The notes: generated from the sequence alone by a model not told the origin. A stretch of DNA of 18,183 nt from Paenibacillus sp. oral taxon 786 str. D14 (GCF_000159955.1 NZ_GG695971.1:221343-239525), one strand, 5' to 3'. Shown: positions 1-7,771, counted from the first letter of the stretch. Numbers and translations are program-made.

Positions 1-67
1 TGATTTAAGAACGTCCTTCTGCAACAAAACAGGCGGGATGTCGTCTTACATTTTGAGGTGATGCGGA

Positions 68-574
68 TTGAGGAAATACGCGTTAGGTTTGACCGTGATG
101 CTATTGGCGCTCCTGCTTGTCGGATGCGGCACCTTCGATCCGGTGAACAAAGCGATCAATAAGCTGAGACCGGCCGTACCCGAAGATCCAGCGCAGGATG
201 CGGAAGGTCCTTTTACCGTAGAGTTGTCTGTTCCGAAGCGTGCTGGGATAGACGAGACCTTTACGTTAATCGCCAGCCTGCATAATTTGTCCAAAACCGA
301 ATATGAGCTGATGAGTCGCCCTCGGGTGTTCCATTACCTGATCGTGGACAGCTTGGGCAACCGGGTGAACACGATCACCCAGGTGGACAGTGCGGTGGTT
401 CGCAGCATGGGGGGAGAAACGGATATTAACGAGTTTTTCGAGACCCGGATCGATCGGATCGGAACGTATGAAATATATGCGGTCGCCGAATTTTCGATCA
501 AAGAGAATGGAAAATACAAGAGTCTCACCTATGAGACCGAGCATCATTACATCGAAATCGGTCCCTACAGCTGA
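68..574 (+). CDS. Small secreted lipoprotein, function unknown
   Basis: The 168-residue protein opens with a lipoprotein signal: Arg-Lys, a Leu/Val-rich core, then the lipobox LVGC with Cys20 as the lipidation site. It should be anchored on the outer face of the membrane. The TTG start at 68 is chosen because GAGGTG lies 7 nt upstream (55-60) and the signal peptide begins there. After a linker rich in Pro, Asp and Glu, residues from about 45 on look like a single beta-sandwich, with alternating hydrophobic strands (FTVELSVP, FTLIASLHN, FHYLIVDSLGN, YEIYAVAEF). This recalls Ig-like or BsuPI-type proteinase-inhibitor domains, but the family was not firmly recognised. It is monocistronic and ends 1 nt before a strong terminator. 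The coding call is secure; the function is not. Confidence 0.8.
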   Translation: MRKYALGLTVMLLALLLVGCGTFDPVNKAINKLRPAVPEDPAQDAEGPFTVELSVPKRAGIDETFTLIASLHNLSKTEYELMSRPRVFHYLIVDSLGNRVNTITQVDSAVVRSMGGETDINEFFETRIDRIGTYEIYAVAEFSIKENGKYKSLTYETEHHYIEIGPYS

Positions 575-575
575 C

Positions 576-624
576 AAAGAGCAGACCCGAAGGATCCAGC
601 GGATCCACGGTATCTGCTCTTTTT
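576..624 (+). terminator. Rho-independent terminator after the lipoprotein gene
   Basis: A perfect 10-bp stem (AAAGAGCAGA at 576-585 with TCTGCTCTTT at 613-622) runs into a T-run. An inner GGATCC pair (592-597, 601-606) can extend it. It lies between convergent genes, so it may also stop minus-strand transcripts leaving the reductase gene, although the T-run on that side is weak. Confidence 0.85.
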
Positions 625-632
625 TGGTAGGC

Positions 633-1475
633 TTAGAAATCAAAGTTGTCGGGGTCCGGACCCACGCGAAGGTTCTCGTTAAGCGCGCTGATCCGTGCCA
701 TATCCTCTTCCGTCAACGCGAAATTAAACACGTCTGCGTTCTCGGCAATCCGATCCGGCTTGGTCGATTTCGGAATCGTTACCACGCCGTTCTGTAAATC
801 CCAGCGAAGGATGATTTGGGCGACCGATTTTCCATATTTACGGGCAAGCTCTTGTAACACAGGATGATCCAGCAGTTGCCCTTGCATGAGCGGGGACCAT
901 GCCTCCATTTGAATGCCGTGTTCGCGGCAGAAGGCTTGCACTTCCTGCTGCGTCAGACGAGGATGGTATTCGACCTGATTGACCATCGGCACGATTTCCG
1001 CGTCTTCCATCAAGTCCTTCAGATGGTGAACTTGGAAGTTGCTGACGCCGATCGCCTTGACCTTTCCGGCTTGGTAGAGCGTTTCTAACGCACGCCAAGC
1101 TTCTTTATATTTACCGGCGACGGGCCAGTGAATCAGATACAGGTCCAGATAGTCTAGTCCCAGCTTCTGCAGGCTGGTTTCATAAGCAGCGAGCGTCTCT
1201 CCGTATCCGAGGTCGGCGTTCCATACCTTCGAAGTGACAAACAGCGCTTCACGCGGGATACCGGCTTCCTGCAAGCCTTCGCGGATGCCTTGTCCGACGC
1301 CTTTTTCATTCGCGTAGATTGCTGCGGTATCGATGCTGCGGTAGCCGTGGGTAATTGCGAACTTCACCGCGTCTACCAGCTCCTGTCCTTCCTCGACCTT
1401 GAATACGCCAAGGCCAAACCAAGGCATCTTCACTCCGTTGTGCAGGGTGGTGGTATCTTGTAAATGGGTGATCAT
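633..1475 (-). CDS. ytbE: Aldo/keto reductase, YtbE type
   Basis: This 280-residue NADPH-dependent (beta/alpha)8-barrel oxidoreductase reduces aldehydes and dicarbonyls such as methylglyoxal in relatives; the physiological substrate here is inferred. The full AKR tetrad is visible: Asp49 (SIDTAAIY), Tyr54, Lys83 (TSKVWN) and His116 (LIHWP). The C-terminal cofactor motif IPKSTKPDRIAEN is present and the protein ends in RVGPDPDNFDF, as I recall for Bacillus YtbE. Length matches the family. AGGAGG (minus strand, 1487-1492) lies 11 nt before the ATG. It is the second gene of an operon with the MFS exporter, 54 nt downstream of it. The pair is divergent from the HxlR regulator, which probably controls it. 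The closely related YvgN is the main alternative, but gene order favours YtbE. Confidence 0.93.
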   Translation of the reverse strand: MITHLQDTTTLHNGVKMPWFGLGVFKVEEGQELVDAVKFAITHGYRSIDTAAIYANEKGVGQGIREGLQEAGIPREALFVTSKVWNADLGYGETLAAYETSLQKLGLDYLDLYLIHWPVAGKYKEAWRALETLYQAGKVKAIGVSNFQVHHLKDLMEDAEIVPMVNQVEYHPRLTQQEVQAFCREHGIQMEAWSPLMQGQLLDHPVLQELARKYGKSVAQIILRWDLQNGVVTIPKSTKPDRIAENADVFNFALTEEDMARISALNENLRVGPDPDNFDF

Positions 1476-1529
1476 AACAAAATGCGCCTCCTATTAATTT
1501 TCATGTTGGTTTAGTGATGAAATAGATGA

Positions 1530-2744
1530 TTAGTTATGTTGAAGCGATGGTTGTGAAATGACCGTCTCCTGCCGGTCTTTTCTTTCCAGAGCACGGCTCC
1601 AGCCCGTGAGAAGTACGGCAGCTGCGACCATCAGTGCGCCAATCCACGAGGTATGGATCAGACCCAACGAATCGGTGATGACCCCGCCCAGGTAAGACCC
1701 CAGGGCAATCCCGGCGTTAAAGGCCGCGATGTTGATCGCGGAGGCCACGTCGACGGCGGACGGGACAAACCGCTCTGCCAGCATCACGACGTAAACCTGC
1801 AGCCCCGGAACGTTCATGAAGGCCAGCAGTCCCATGAGGAAAATGGTCACCAAGCCGGCGACTTTGAACGGAGCCGTGAACAGCAAGGCCAGCAGGATCA
1901 GCGCCTGTACGATAAACATATAGAACAAGGCCCGAATTGGCTGACGATTGGACAACTTGCCGCCCACCATGTTGCCGATGGCAATCGCGATGCCGTAGAC
2001 CAGCAAGATGACGGCGACCGCGCTTTCCTTGAAGCCTGTAATTTCAAGAAGGATCGGCGATAAGTAGGTATAAACGACAAAGGTGCCTCCATACCCGAGG
2101 GCCGTGATCAGGAACAATAGCAGCAGCCGTCCGTTCGTCACCAGCTTCACCTGGTCACGGAACGCGGTTCGCCCCCCTTTCCGCAAGCCGGATGGCACCA
2201 GCAGGCTGTTGGAGATAAAGCCAATGAGCCCCACGACGACGATCAGGATAAAGGCGGCGCGCCAGCCGAACTGTTGACCGATGAAGGTGCCAAGCGGCAC
2301 GCCGGTGACCGTCGCAACGGTCAAGCCGGTGAACATGATGGAAATCGCGCTGGCCCGGCGGTGTTCCGGCACTAAGTCAGCGGCAATCGTTGAACCGATC
2401 GACATAAACACGCCGTGTGAAAAAGCAGAGATCACCCTTGCCGCGAGCAGCATGACAATGCTAGTTGCCGCCGCAGCCAAGGCATTGCCGATCATGAAGA
2501 CGACCATGATCCACAGCAGCAGTGTTTTGCGCGACATTCGTGCGGTTAGCGACGTGAGTACCGGTGCTCCAAAAGTGACGCCTAACGCATATAAGGAAAC
2601 CGTCAGCCCTGCGGTGGTCGTAGAAATGTGCAGGTCCTCGGCGATCAAAGGCAGCAGACCGACGCTGATAAATTCGGTTGTCCCGATGGCAAAGGCACTA
2701 ATGGCCAAGGCGAGCAGCGCCAAGGTGCTTCTTTGATGATTCAT
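1530..2744 (-). CDS. ytbD: MFS drug/metabolite exporter, YtbD type (DHA1)
   Basis: This is a 404-residue, 12-helix major facilitator in the DHA1/arabinose-efflux (AraJ, YdhP) group, expected to be a proton-driven exporter in the cytoplasmic membrane. The N-terminus (AISAFAIGTTEFISVGLLP) is typical of the group. The cytoplasmic loop 2-3 signature is LTARMSRKTLL, and the motif C-like Gly/Pro stretch in helix 5 reads TVTGVPLGTFIG. A charged tail closes the protein. The start has GGGAGGT (minus strand, 2755-2761) 10 nt upstream. It is the first gene of the ytbD-ytbE operon. By analogy with Bacillus it lies opposite its HxlR regulator, so its substrate is probably a reactive or toxic small molecule; this is inference. 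Length is normal and nothing is disrupted. Confidence 0.92.
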   Translation of the reverse strand: MNHQRSTLALLALAISAFAIGTTEFISVGLLPLIAEDLHISTTTAGLTVSLYALGVTFGAPVLTSLTARMSRKTLLLWIMVVFMIGNALAAAATSIVMLLAARVISAFSHGVFMSIGSTIAADLVPEHRRASAISIMFTGLTVATVTGVPLGTFIGQQFGWRAAFILIVVVGLIGFISNSLLVPSGLRKGGRTAFRDQVKLVTNGRLLLLFLITALGYGGTFVVYTYLSPILLEITGFKESAVAVILLVYGIAIAIGNMVGGKLSNRQPIRALFYMFIVQALILLALLFTAPFKVAGLVTIFLMGLLAFMNVPGLQVYVVMLAERFVPSAVDVASAINIAAFNAGIALGSYLGGVITDSLGLIHTSWIGALMVAAAVLLTGWSRALERKDRQETVISQPSLQHN

Positions 2745-2852
2745 GAGTCAATCTACCTCCCAAAAGATAATGGTTTGCAGGTTCGCCGCTGATCTGCCGG
2801 GGAATGATGCAGAAGCGAGCGACAAATGCTATTATGGGAGATAGGGTAGTTT

Positions 2853-2907
2853 TTGAGAAGTACGCACTTTGAAGTAATATAGGAACCTAAAAGTAATGTA
2901 GGTACTT
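2853..2907. promoter_or_regulatory. Divergent ytcD/ytbD promoter and candidate YtcD operators
   Basis: On the plus strand, TTGAGA (2853-2858) and TAATAT (2875-2880), 16 bp apart, form a plausible sigma-A promoter for ytcD. Overlapping it are AAGTA/TACTT half-sites: AAGTACGCACTT (2858-2869), AAGTAATATAGG (2872-2883) and AAGTAATGTAGGTACTT (2891-2907). The last is an imperfect dyad, AAGTA-N7-TACTT. The second and third are direct repeats 19 bp apart, about two helical turns. HxlR regulators bind such sites as dimers, so autoregulation plus control of ytbDE is likely. A minus-strand -10 (CATAAT, complement of 2831-2836) for ytbD is only weakly supported. Confidence 0.55.
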
Positions 2908-2940
2908 TTTTGTGCCTATTAAAAAGAAGGAGCAATCTCA

Positions 2941-3312
2941 ATGAAAGAGAAGAAATATAATATCTCCGTAGAAGCGACGCTTGAGGTGATCGGCGGGAAG
3001 TGGAAATGCGTGATCCTGTGCCACTTGACGCACGGTCGGAAACGAACCAGTGAATTAAAACGCCTGATGCCCGACATCACTCAGAAAATGTTGACCCAAC
3101 AGCTTCGCGAACTGGAGGCCGACGGCGTTATTCGCCGGATCGTCTACCAGGAGGTCCCGCCTCGGGTCGAGTATGAGCTAAGCGAATACGGGGAGAGCTT
3201 ACGGGGAATTTTGGATGCGCTGTGCGCCTGGGGAGAACAGCATATCCACAAGGTGTATGGCAGCTATGATGTTCTGGAAGAGAACGTGCTGAATGAACAT
3301 TTGAAATCGTAA
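2941..3312 (+). CDS. ytcD: HxlR-family transcriptional regulator, YtcD type
   Basis: This 123-residue winged-helix repressor/activator has the HxlR core at residues 10-100: ATLEVIGGKWKCVIL, then LKRLMPDITQKMLTQQLRELE (recognition helix region) and the wing VPPRVEYELSEYG. Strong ribosome binding site AGAAGGAG (2925-2932) lies 8 nt before the ATG. It is divergent from ytbD-ytbE and almost certainly regulates them. Cys23, Cys27 and Cys95 are present. Several HxlR proteins (YodB, HypR, CatR in Bacillus) sense electrophiles through cysteines, so redox or aldehyde sensing is possible here, but the cysteine positions differ and this is inference. The -35 of the next gene overlaps its 3' end. Confidence 0.93.
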   Translation: MKEKKYNISVEATLEVIGGKWKCVILCHLTHGRKRTSELKRLMPDITQKMLTQQLRELEADGVIRRIVYQEVPPRVEYELSEYGESLRGILDALCAWGEQHIHKVYGSYDVLEENVLNEHLKS

Positions 3313-3330
3313 GGTCTCTTCGGTTATGCT
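3301..3330 (+). promoter_or_regulatory. Candidate sigma-A promoter for the two-component operon
   Basis: TTGAAA (3301-3306) and TATGCT (3325-3330) are separated by 18 bp, ending 24 nt before the response-regulator ATG. The -35 overlaps the last codons of ytcD, so the regulator pair has its own promoter in addition to possible readthrough. Confidence 0.45.
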
Positions 3331-3354
3331 GTCCATGAAAAGGAGCGATGATCG

Positions 3355-4056
3355 ATGAAACCTATCACGGTATTGATTGCGGACGATGAGCCGGAAATCG
3401 CCGACTTGATCGAGCTGCACCTGGCCCGGGAAGGATACCGCTGCATCAAAGCGTCCAACGGGCAGGAGGCGCTGGATGTCATCCAGACGCAATCCGTGGA
3501 TCTTGCGATCTTGGACATTATGATGCCGAAGATCGATGGGTATGAAGTGACCCGGCAAATCCGGGAGAAGCACCATCTGCCGATCATTTTCTTAAGTGCA
3601 AAAGCAACCGATCTGGATAAAATCACCGGCCTGGTACGCGGGGCGGACGATTATATGACGAAGCCGTTTAATCCGATGGAGCTGGTGGCCCGGGTGAACG
3701 CCCAACTGCGGCGCTTTATCCAGCTGAACCCGTCGGTTGCCGGTCCCACGGATGAGCCGGTGCTGGAGGCCGGAGGGCTTGTGATCCATCCCGAGCACCG
3801 GACAGTGTTCCTCTACGGCGAACCGGTAGAGCTGACGCCGAAAGAGTTTGATATCTTGGTCCTGCTGGCCAATCATCCGAAGAAGGTGTTCAGTTCGGAG
3901 CATATTTTTGAGAAGGTCTGGGGCGAGGCTTATTATGAAGGCGGGAATACGGTCATGGTGCATATCCGAAGCTTGCGCAAGAAGCTGGGGGAAGACCGGC
4001 ACAAGAACAAGCTGATCAAAACCGTCTGGGGAGTAGGGTACACGTTCAATGGATAA
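3355..4056 (+). CDS. OmpR/PhoB-family response regulator, VanR-like
   Basis: This 233-residue DNA-binding response regulator has a receiver domain at residues 1-120 with the acidic pair Asp10/Asp11, phosphoacceptor Asp54 (LAILDIMMP), Ser81 and Lys103 (MTKPF). The winged-helix effector at about 135-233 contains ELTPKEFDILVLLANHPKKVF and the C-terminal hairpin WGVGYTFNG. AGGAG (3341-3345) precedes the ATG by 9 nt; an ATG at 3348 is out of frame. Its last 8 nt overlap the kinase gene, so the pair is translationally coupled. Closest family impression is VanR, but no vanHAX or vanY lies in this window, so a cell-envelope signal is only a guess. Confidence 0.93.
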   Translation: MKPITVLIADDEPEIADLIELHLAREGYRCIKASNGQEALDVIQTQSVDLAILDIMMPKIDGYEVTRQIREKHHLPIIFLSAKATDLDKITGLVRGADDYMTKPFNPMELVARVNAQLRRFIQLNPSVAGPTDEPVLEAGGLVIHPEHRTVFLYGEPVELTPKEFDILVLLANHPKKVFSSEHIFEKVWGEAYYEGGNTVMVHIRSLRKKLGEDRHKNKLIKTVWGVGYTFNG

Positions 4057-5161
4057 TCACTCCGACAAACCGAAATTTCGCAGCTTTCGCTTCCAAATGA
4101 TCCGGTTGTTCGGGCTGAGCATGATATTGTCTGCAGGGACAACCTTTCTGACTTATCTGGCGCTGCGGGAGTATTATCATACGCTGCTGCGTGAAGACCC
4201 GTTGTATAACGTCCGCCGGATGATGCGTGAGATCGGTGACATCAACGTGTTTCTAATTATCTTTATCCCGCTCTCGTTCTTATACTTCTATTTGCTGACT
4301 CGGCGTTATGTCGCGTATTTCCGGGAAATTTCCCGGGGAATCAATCAACTGGCGGGAGGAGACTTCACCCATCGGGTTCATATTCCTTCCGGCGACGAGT
4401 TCGGAGAGATTGCACGGGACATCAATTTGGCCAGCGAGAAGCTGCAGCAAGCCGTGGAACGGGGCGACTTTGCCGAGAACAGCAAGGAGCAACTTGTGCT
4501 GAACCTGGCCCATGATCTTCGAACCCCGCTAACTTCTGTGATTGGATATCTGGATTTCATCCTGCAAGGGAAAGACCTCACCGCCGAGCAGATGAAGCAT
4601 TACACCACGATCGCCTACACCAAATCGCAGCGTCTGGAGAAGCTGATCGACGAGTTGTTCGAAGTTACGCGAATGAATTACGGTAAGCTGAACATCCATC
4701 GCCGGCCGCTTGATTTGAGCGAGCTGCTGAGTCAATTAACCGAAGAGATGTACCCCGTGTTTGAAAAAAATGAGCTGACCGTTCGCCTAAAAACCGAACC
4801 GCAGCTGATGATCTCCGGCGATGGCGATCTGCTTGCCCGCGTCTTTGAGAACTTGCTGTCCAATGCCGTTCGTTACGGCAAAGACGGGGAGTACGTTGAC
4901 GTCCATGGGAAGATGGACGGGGAAGAGGTTGTCGTGCGCGTGACCAACTACGGGGACTTCATTCCGCCGGACGAGCTGCCGCATGTGTTTGATATGTTCT
5001 TCACCGGCGATCGTGCGCGTACGTATCAGGAAGGCAGCACCGGTCTTGGCCTGTTTATCGCCAAAAATATCGTGGAGCAGCACGAAGGCACCATCTCGGT
5101 GCAAAGCGATCTGATTCGGACCGAGTTTGAAGTGAGGTTGCCAAAGCTTAGAAACTTATGA
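4049..5161 (+). CDS. Sensor histidine kinase, VanS-like
   Basis: This 370-residue membrane kinase pairs with the upstream response regulator. TM1 spans about residues 18-38 and TM2 about 66-84, leaving an extracellular loop of only about 25 residues. HAMP covers about 85-137. The DHp helix carries His155 in the H-box AHDLRTPLTS, and the HATPase domain covers about 225-368. The N-box is ENLLSNAVRYG (Asn268/Asn272) and the G2 lid is GSTGLGLFIAKNIV. The G1 region reads NYGDFIPPDELPHVFDMFF rather than DxGxGI; VanS-type kinases share this departure, so it need not mean loss of activity. The short loop suggests sensing at or within the membrane rather than by a large external domain. The gene ends 4 nt before a terminator. 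Confidence 0.93.
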   Translation: MDNHSDKPKFRSFRFQMIRLFGLSMILSAGTTFLTYLALREYYHTLLREDPLYNVRRMMREIGDINVFLIIFIPLSFLYFYLLTRRYVAYFREISRGINQLAGGDFTHRVHIPSGDEFGEIARDINLASEKLQQAVERGDFAENSKEQLVLNLAHDLRTPLTSVIGYLDFILQGKDLTAEQMKHYTTIAYTKSQRLEKLIDELFEVTRMNYGKLNIHRRPLDLSELLSQLTEEMYPVFEKNELTVRLKTEPQLMISGDGDLLARVFENLLSNAVRYGKDGEYVDVHGKMDGEEVVVRVTNYGDFIPPDELPHVFDMFFTGDRARTYQEGSTGLGLFIAKNIVEQHEGTISVQSDLIRTEFEVRLPKLRNL

Positions 5162-5165
5162 GTTG

Positions 5166-5197
5166 AAATCCTGTCTCGTTGTGAGGCGGGATTTTTT
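5166..5197 (+). terminator. Rho-independent terminator of the two-component operon
   Basis: AAATCCTGTCTC pairs with GAGGCGGGATTT (with G-T wobbles) around a GTTGT loop, followed by a run of T. It begins 4 nt after the kinase stop. Confidence 0.8.
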
Positions 5198-5417
5198 GTC
5201 GTTAGGGCCTCCGTAGGGCACCTATGCCAGCCGCCTTCCCTTGATGATTATCCCGTTGCCTCAGAAAGTGCGCATCTCATTACCAGTCACCAGGTAACCT
5301 TATCTTGCCCTCCCTTGATCTCCTCATTTTTCCGCTGAACGAAAGGGATAATCATGCAAAGAGGCGCGAGAAGGACCCCTTGGGGAGACGACACACAGTA
5401 TACGAAAAATAATTTCC
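5198..5417. other. Intergenic stretch with an 11-bp inverted repeat
   Basis: No convincing gene is seen here. A perfect inverted repeat, ATGATTATCCC (5244-5254) and GGGATAATCAT (5345-5355), has its arms 90 bp apart. TTACC/GGTAA (around 5281-5298) forms a smaller one. No close ribosome binding site is visible before the TTG at 5418: the nearest purine-rich motifs (about 5366-5373 and 5382-5387) are roughly 30 nt away. This suggests that the leader of the next gene has also been altered. Confidence 0.4.
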
Positions 5418-6521
5418 TTGATCACGGAGCTCCGTCGCGGAACGTTGACCTTGGCGGTGCTAAGCCAGTTGCGAACGCCGCAATACGGGTATTCGCTCGT
5501 TCAACGGCTGGATCAATCCGGGATCACCATTGATCAAAGCACATTGTATCCGCTGCTGCGCCGGCTGGAGAAGCAGGAACTTACTCACCGGCTGCCGGAA
5601 CGGAGCCGGGAGGACATCGCGCTGGAGCTGCGCTCCACGATTGAGGATATGCTGGCGGAGGAACCCAGCGAAGCCGAAGTGAAGGAGGCGCTGACTCAAT
5701 TGGGCGATCCGGCCGTGTTGGCCGCTCAGTATCGGGACCAACCAACGTTTTTGATCGGGCCTCGCTTCTATGAAACTTATGTTCAGGTCTTGAAAATGAT
5801 TGTCCCGATCGTGGTCGTAATTACCCTCCTTTCGCTGATTGCCAACCAAATCATTACGTATTCTGGTGAAGTCGTTCCGGCGGAGGCCGCGGCGGTCCTG
5901 CTCAGCAAAGCTATCGGGACGGTGTTTAGCACGGGGGTGCAGACCGTATTTTGGATTATCCTGGCGTTTGTCATTCTGGAACGGACGGGAACCGGCAATG
6001 AACTGCCGCTGAACGGCAAGTTCAAAGCTTGGACGCCGGATGATTTGAAGGATACCCGATATGTCCCTGCGAAGAAAGTGATCAAGAAAAGCGAGGTATT
6101 CGCCAGCCTCATGTGGACGGCGATATGGGGAAGCGTCTATTTTAACGCAGATCGGTTGATTGGCGTATATGAGAAAGGCCGAAACGGCATAGAAATGACG
6201 ACTCCGATCTTTAATCAGGAGGTACTGCTTTCGTATTGGCCGTTTATCGCGGTGGTTCTTGCGCTGGATGTTGCTCTGGCGATCTACAAATGGATCGTTG
6301 CCCAATGGAACGTGAAGATCGCGTTCCTGAACGTGGCCAACCACGTCCTTTCGTTGGTGGTGTTCGGCACCATCATCGGAAATGCAGAGCTGCTGTCCCC
6401 CGGTTTTATCGCGAAGTTGGAGGATATTTTCGGATTGGGAGTTTCCGGCTTCAACTCCGGATGGATCATGTGGGTGGTGTTGTTTGCTTACATGTTGTTC
6501 GCAGCCTTGGACAGTTACTAA
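5418..6521 (+). CDS. PadR helix-turn-helix fused to HAAS-domain membrane protein (probable deletion chimera)
   Basis: One frame of 367 codons holds two unrelated parts. Residues 1-55 are the start of a PadR regulator (ELRRGTLTLAVLSQL, YGYSLVQRL, STLYPLLRRLEKQEL). The wing (normally ending in a Arg-Pro-Arg-Lys-Tyr-Tyr-type motif) and the dimerisation helix are absent. From residue 56 the sequence is that of a HAAS/DUF1700-type permease: RLPERSREDIALELRSTIEDML, then LTQLGDPAVLAAQYRDQP. About six membrane segments follow (roughly 125-145, 170-190, 225-245, 270-290, 305-325, 345-365). PadR and HAAS proteins are usually separate adjacent genes, so an in-frame deletion at about 5574-5590 is the simple explanation. 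The start is TTG without a good ribosome binding site. Whether the chimera is made or active is unknown; the PadR part probably cannot regulate normally. Confidence 0.75.
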   Translation: MITELRRGTLTLAVLSQLRTPQYGYSLVQRLDQSGITIDQSTLYPLLRRLEKQELTHRLPERSREDIALELRSTIEDMLAEEPSEAEVKEALTQLGDPAVLAAQYRDQPTFLIGPRFYETYVQVLKMIVPIVVVITLLSLIANQIITYSGEVVPAEAAAVLLSKAIGTVFSTGVQTVFWIILAFVILERTGTGNELPLNGKFKAWTPDDLKDTRYVPAKKVIKKSEVFASLMWTAIWGSVYFNADRLIGVYEKGRNGIEMTTPIFNQEVLLSYWPFIAVVLALDVALAIYKWIVAQWNVKIAFLNVANHVLSLVVFGTIIGNAELLSPGFIAKLEDIFGLGVSGFNSGWIMWVVLFAYMLFAALDSY

Positions 6522-6570
6522 GGGTTCCAGAAAGCTAACCTTTCCAAACCGGCAAAATAAACAATCGTCA

Positions 6571-6610
6571 AAAAATCCCCACTCTCTTGGTGAAAGAGGG
6601 TGGGGATTTT
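6571..6610. terminator. Bidirectional terminator between convergent genes
   Basis: A 17-bp stem (6572-6588 with 6594-6610, one wobble pair) encloses a 5-nt loop. It has A-rich flank on one side and TTTT on the other, so it can stop transcripts from both strands. Confidence 0.88.
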
Positions 6611-6625
6611 CGTTTAGAAGCTCAC

Positions 6626-7621
6626 TTAGGCGGTCGTTTTCCGGGACCGGTACAGCAGCAAGCCCATCAGAATCGCGAAATACAGGAATAGGGCGCCAAA
6701 GGTGTACAGGTACATCACCGGTTGATTTTGCAGATACCCGACGATGGGGATGTTCAAAATCAGCAGCAGTGGAAATCCGAACATAATTGCGGACGCGCTG
6801 CCCATGACCAAGTTGTCCGTCGTATTCGACTGAAATTTCGGATCGACGGCTTTGACGAGCGCAAGCCCGGTAGAAATCGTTCCGGTCAGCATCCCGTAAA
6901 AACCGAGAACGTTTGGCAATTTGTCCTCCGGCAACACCCGCGGCACTAACCAAACCATAAACCATACCGTTACTAACCCGCCGACTGTCGTTAGGATGAG
7001 TACCGGCGTCAAGTATTGCTTCAACGCGTAGATCGAGATCGCAGCGATCGAGGCGGCGATCATGTAATCGAAGGAAAATCCGGAGATCCGCTGCAACAGG
7101 TAGTTGTTCGGGGAATGCTCCAACTGGAAGCCCGCTTGCTTCCAACGGTTGAGAATCCACCGGAACAACATGGCGTACAGGCTGCCGATGAGGAAGTGGA
7201 AGCCAATCAGCAGTTGGGCCAATGTTTCCCCATAGGTCCCGAGTGGAGTCAGCACCGCCTCCAGTCCACGTAACGTCAAGTAAGTGACCAGGTAAATAAA
7301 GCCGATCAGCGCGATTTGGTAGGTCAGCTTGTCGATCGCGTCACTGAGCGGAATTTCGCCTTCTTCTGATTTTTCCGTGACCTCGGTGCGTTCTTTGAGT
7401 GGGCGGGATGCCGCCTGTTTAAATTTCGGATGGCGGATCAGGAAGTTCATCAGAATGATTCCGGGAATCACGGCCCAGATGAAGCCGAACCCGGCAATGG
7501 TTAGGCCGAGGTTCCCGCCGCCTTCAAGCCCCAAAGCCTCCCAACGGCTGCCGATCGAATAGGCTTGTCCCGGACCTTGTCCATACCCGAGAGGGAGCAG
7601 CAAGCCGATGCCTGGGAACAT
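6626..7621 (-). pseudogene. 5'-truncated Na+/glutamate symporter-like (ESS/GltS) gene
   Basis: From an internal ATG at 7621 the product would be 332 residues, short of the 400 or more usual for the family. It begins mid-domain at VPDMFPGIGLLLPLGYGQGPGQA, which matches the Gly-rich first-repeat loop of GltS-like symporters. The second half has further membrane helices (ALIGFIYLVTYLTLRG, LIGFHFLIGSLYAMLF, MIAASIAAISIYAL, LILTTVGGLVTVWFMVWLV, LGFYGMLTGTISTGLALV and the C-terminal pair). The N-terminal helices (about 100-130 residues) are missing. The open frame continues upstream to a TTG at 7882, but that extension encodes an SLH fragment and crosses a terminator, so it is not the real N-terminus. 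No ribosome binding site precedes 7621. The family assignment is moderate; the truncation is clear. Confidence 0.65.
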
Positions 7622-7642
7622 GTCGGGAACTTGTTGGTGTAG

Positions 7643-7672
7643 AAAAAAAGAACGGCCAGGGGGGCCGTTCTT
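7643..7672 (-). terminator. Rho-independent terminator inside the SLH/symporter open frame
   Basis: Read on the minus strand, AAGAACGGCC (7672-7663), a 5-nt loop and GGCCGTTCTT (7657-7648) end in a run of T (7649-7643). Any minus-strand transcript coming from upstream should stop about 20 nt before the symporter remnant. Confidence 0.88.
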
Positions 7673-7691
7673 GGGGTGGGGCTTTGAAAGA

Positions 7692-7748
7692 TTAGCCTTC
7701 AAGAGGCTCGGAATCAATAAATTCGACGGGGAGACGCCGCTCCTCACC
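7692..7748 (-). pseudogene. C-terminal tail of an unidentified gene
   Basis: In the frame shifted from the SLH remnant, the minus strand reads GEERRLPVEFIDSEPLEG followed by TAA (complement of 7692-7694), 19 nt before the terminator at 7643-7672. A stop followed by a terminator is what the end of a real gene looks like, so this is probably the last fragment of a gene whose body is lost. The family was not recognised. Confidence 0.35.
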
Positions 7749-7771
7749 CACTGGAAGGCATAATCGGCAAT

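Noticed and set aside
1..67. A possible gene end at the left edge (the first three bases are TGA)
   Set aside because: With no upstream sequence there is nothing to support a coding frame; only the ribosome binding site for the lipoprotein is clear here.
2753..2941. A 62-codon minus-strand frame covering the ytcD/ytbD gap
   Set aside because: It occupies the promoter/operator region, has no ribosome binding site and no family resemblance.
5460..7160. A 566-codon minus-strand open frame
   Set aside because: It runs antisense through the PadR-HAAS gene, crosses the bidirectional terminator at 6571-6610 and continues into the symporter remnant in a wrong frame. Its product is rich in Arg, His, Gln and Pro with no recognisable motif, typical of a shadow frame in GC-rich DNA.
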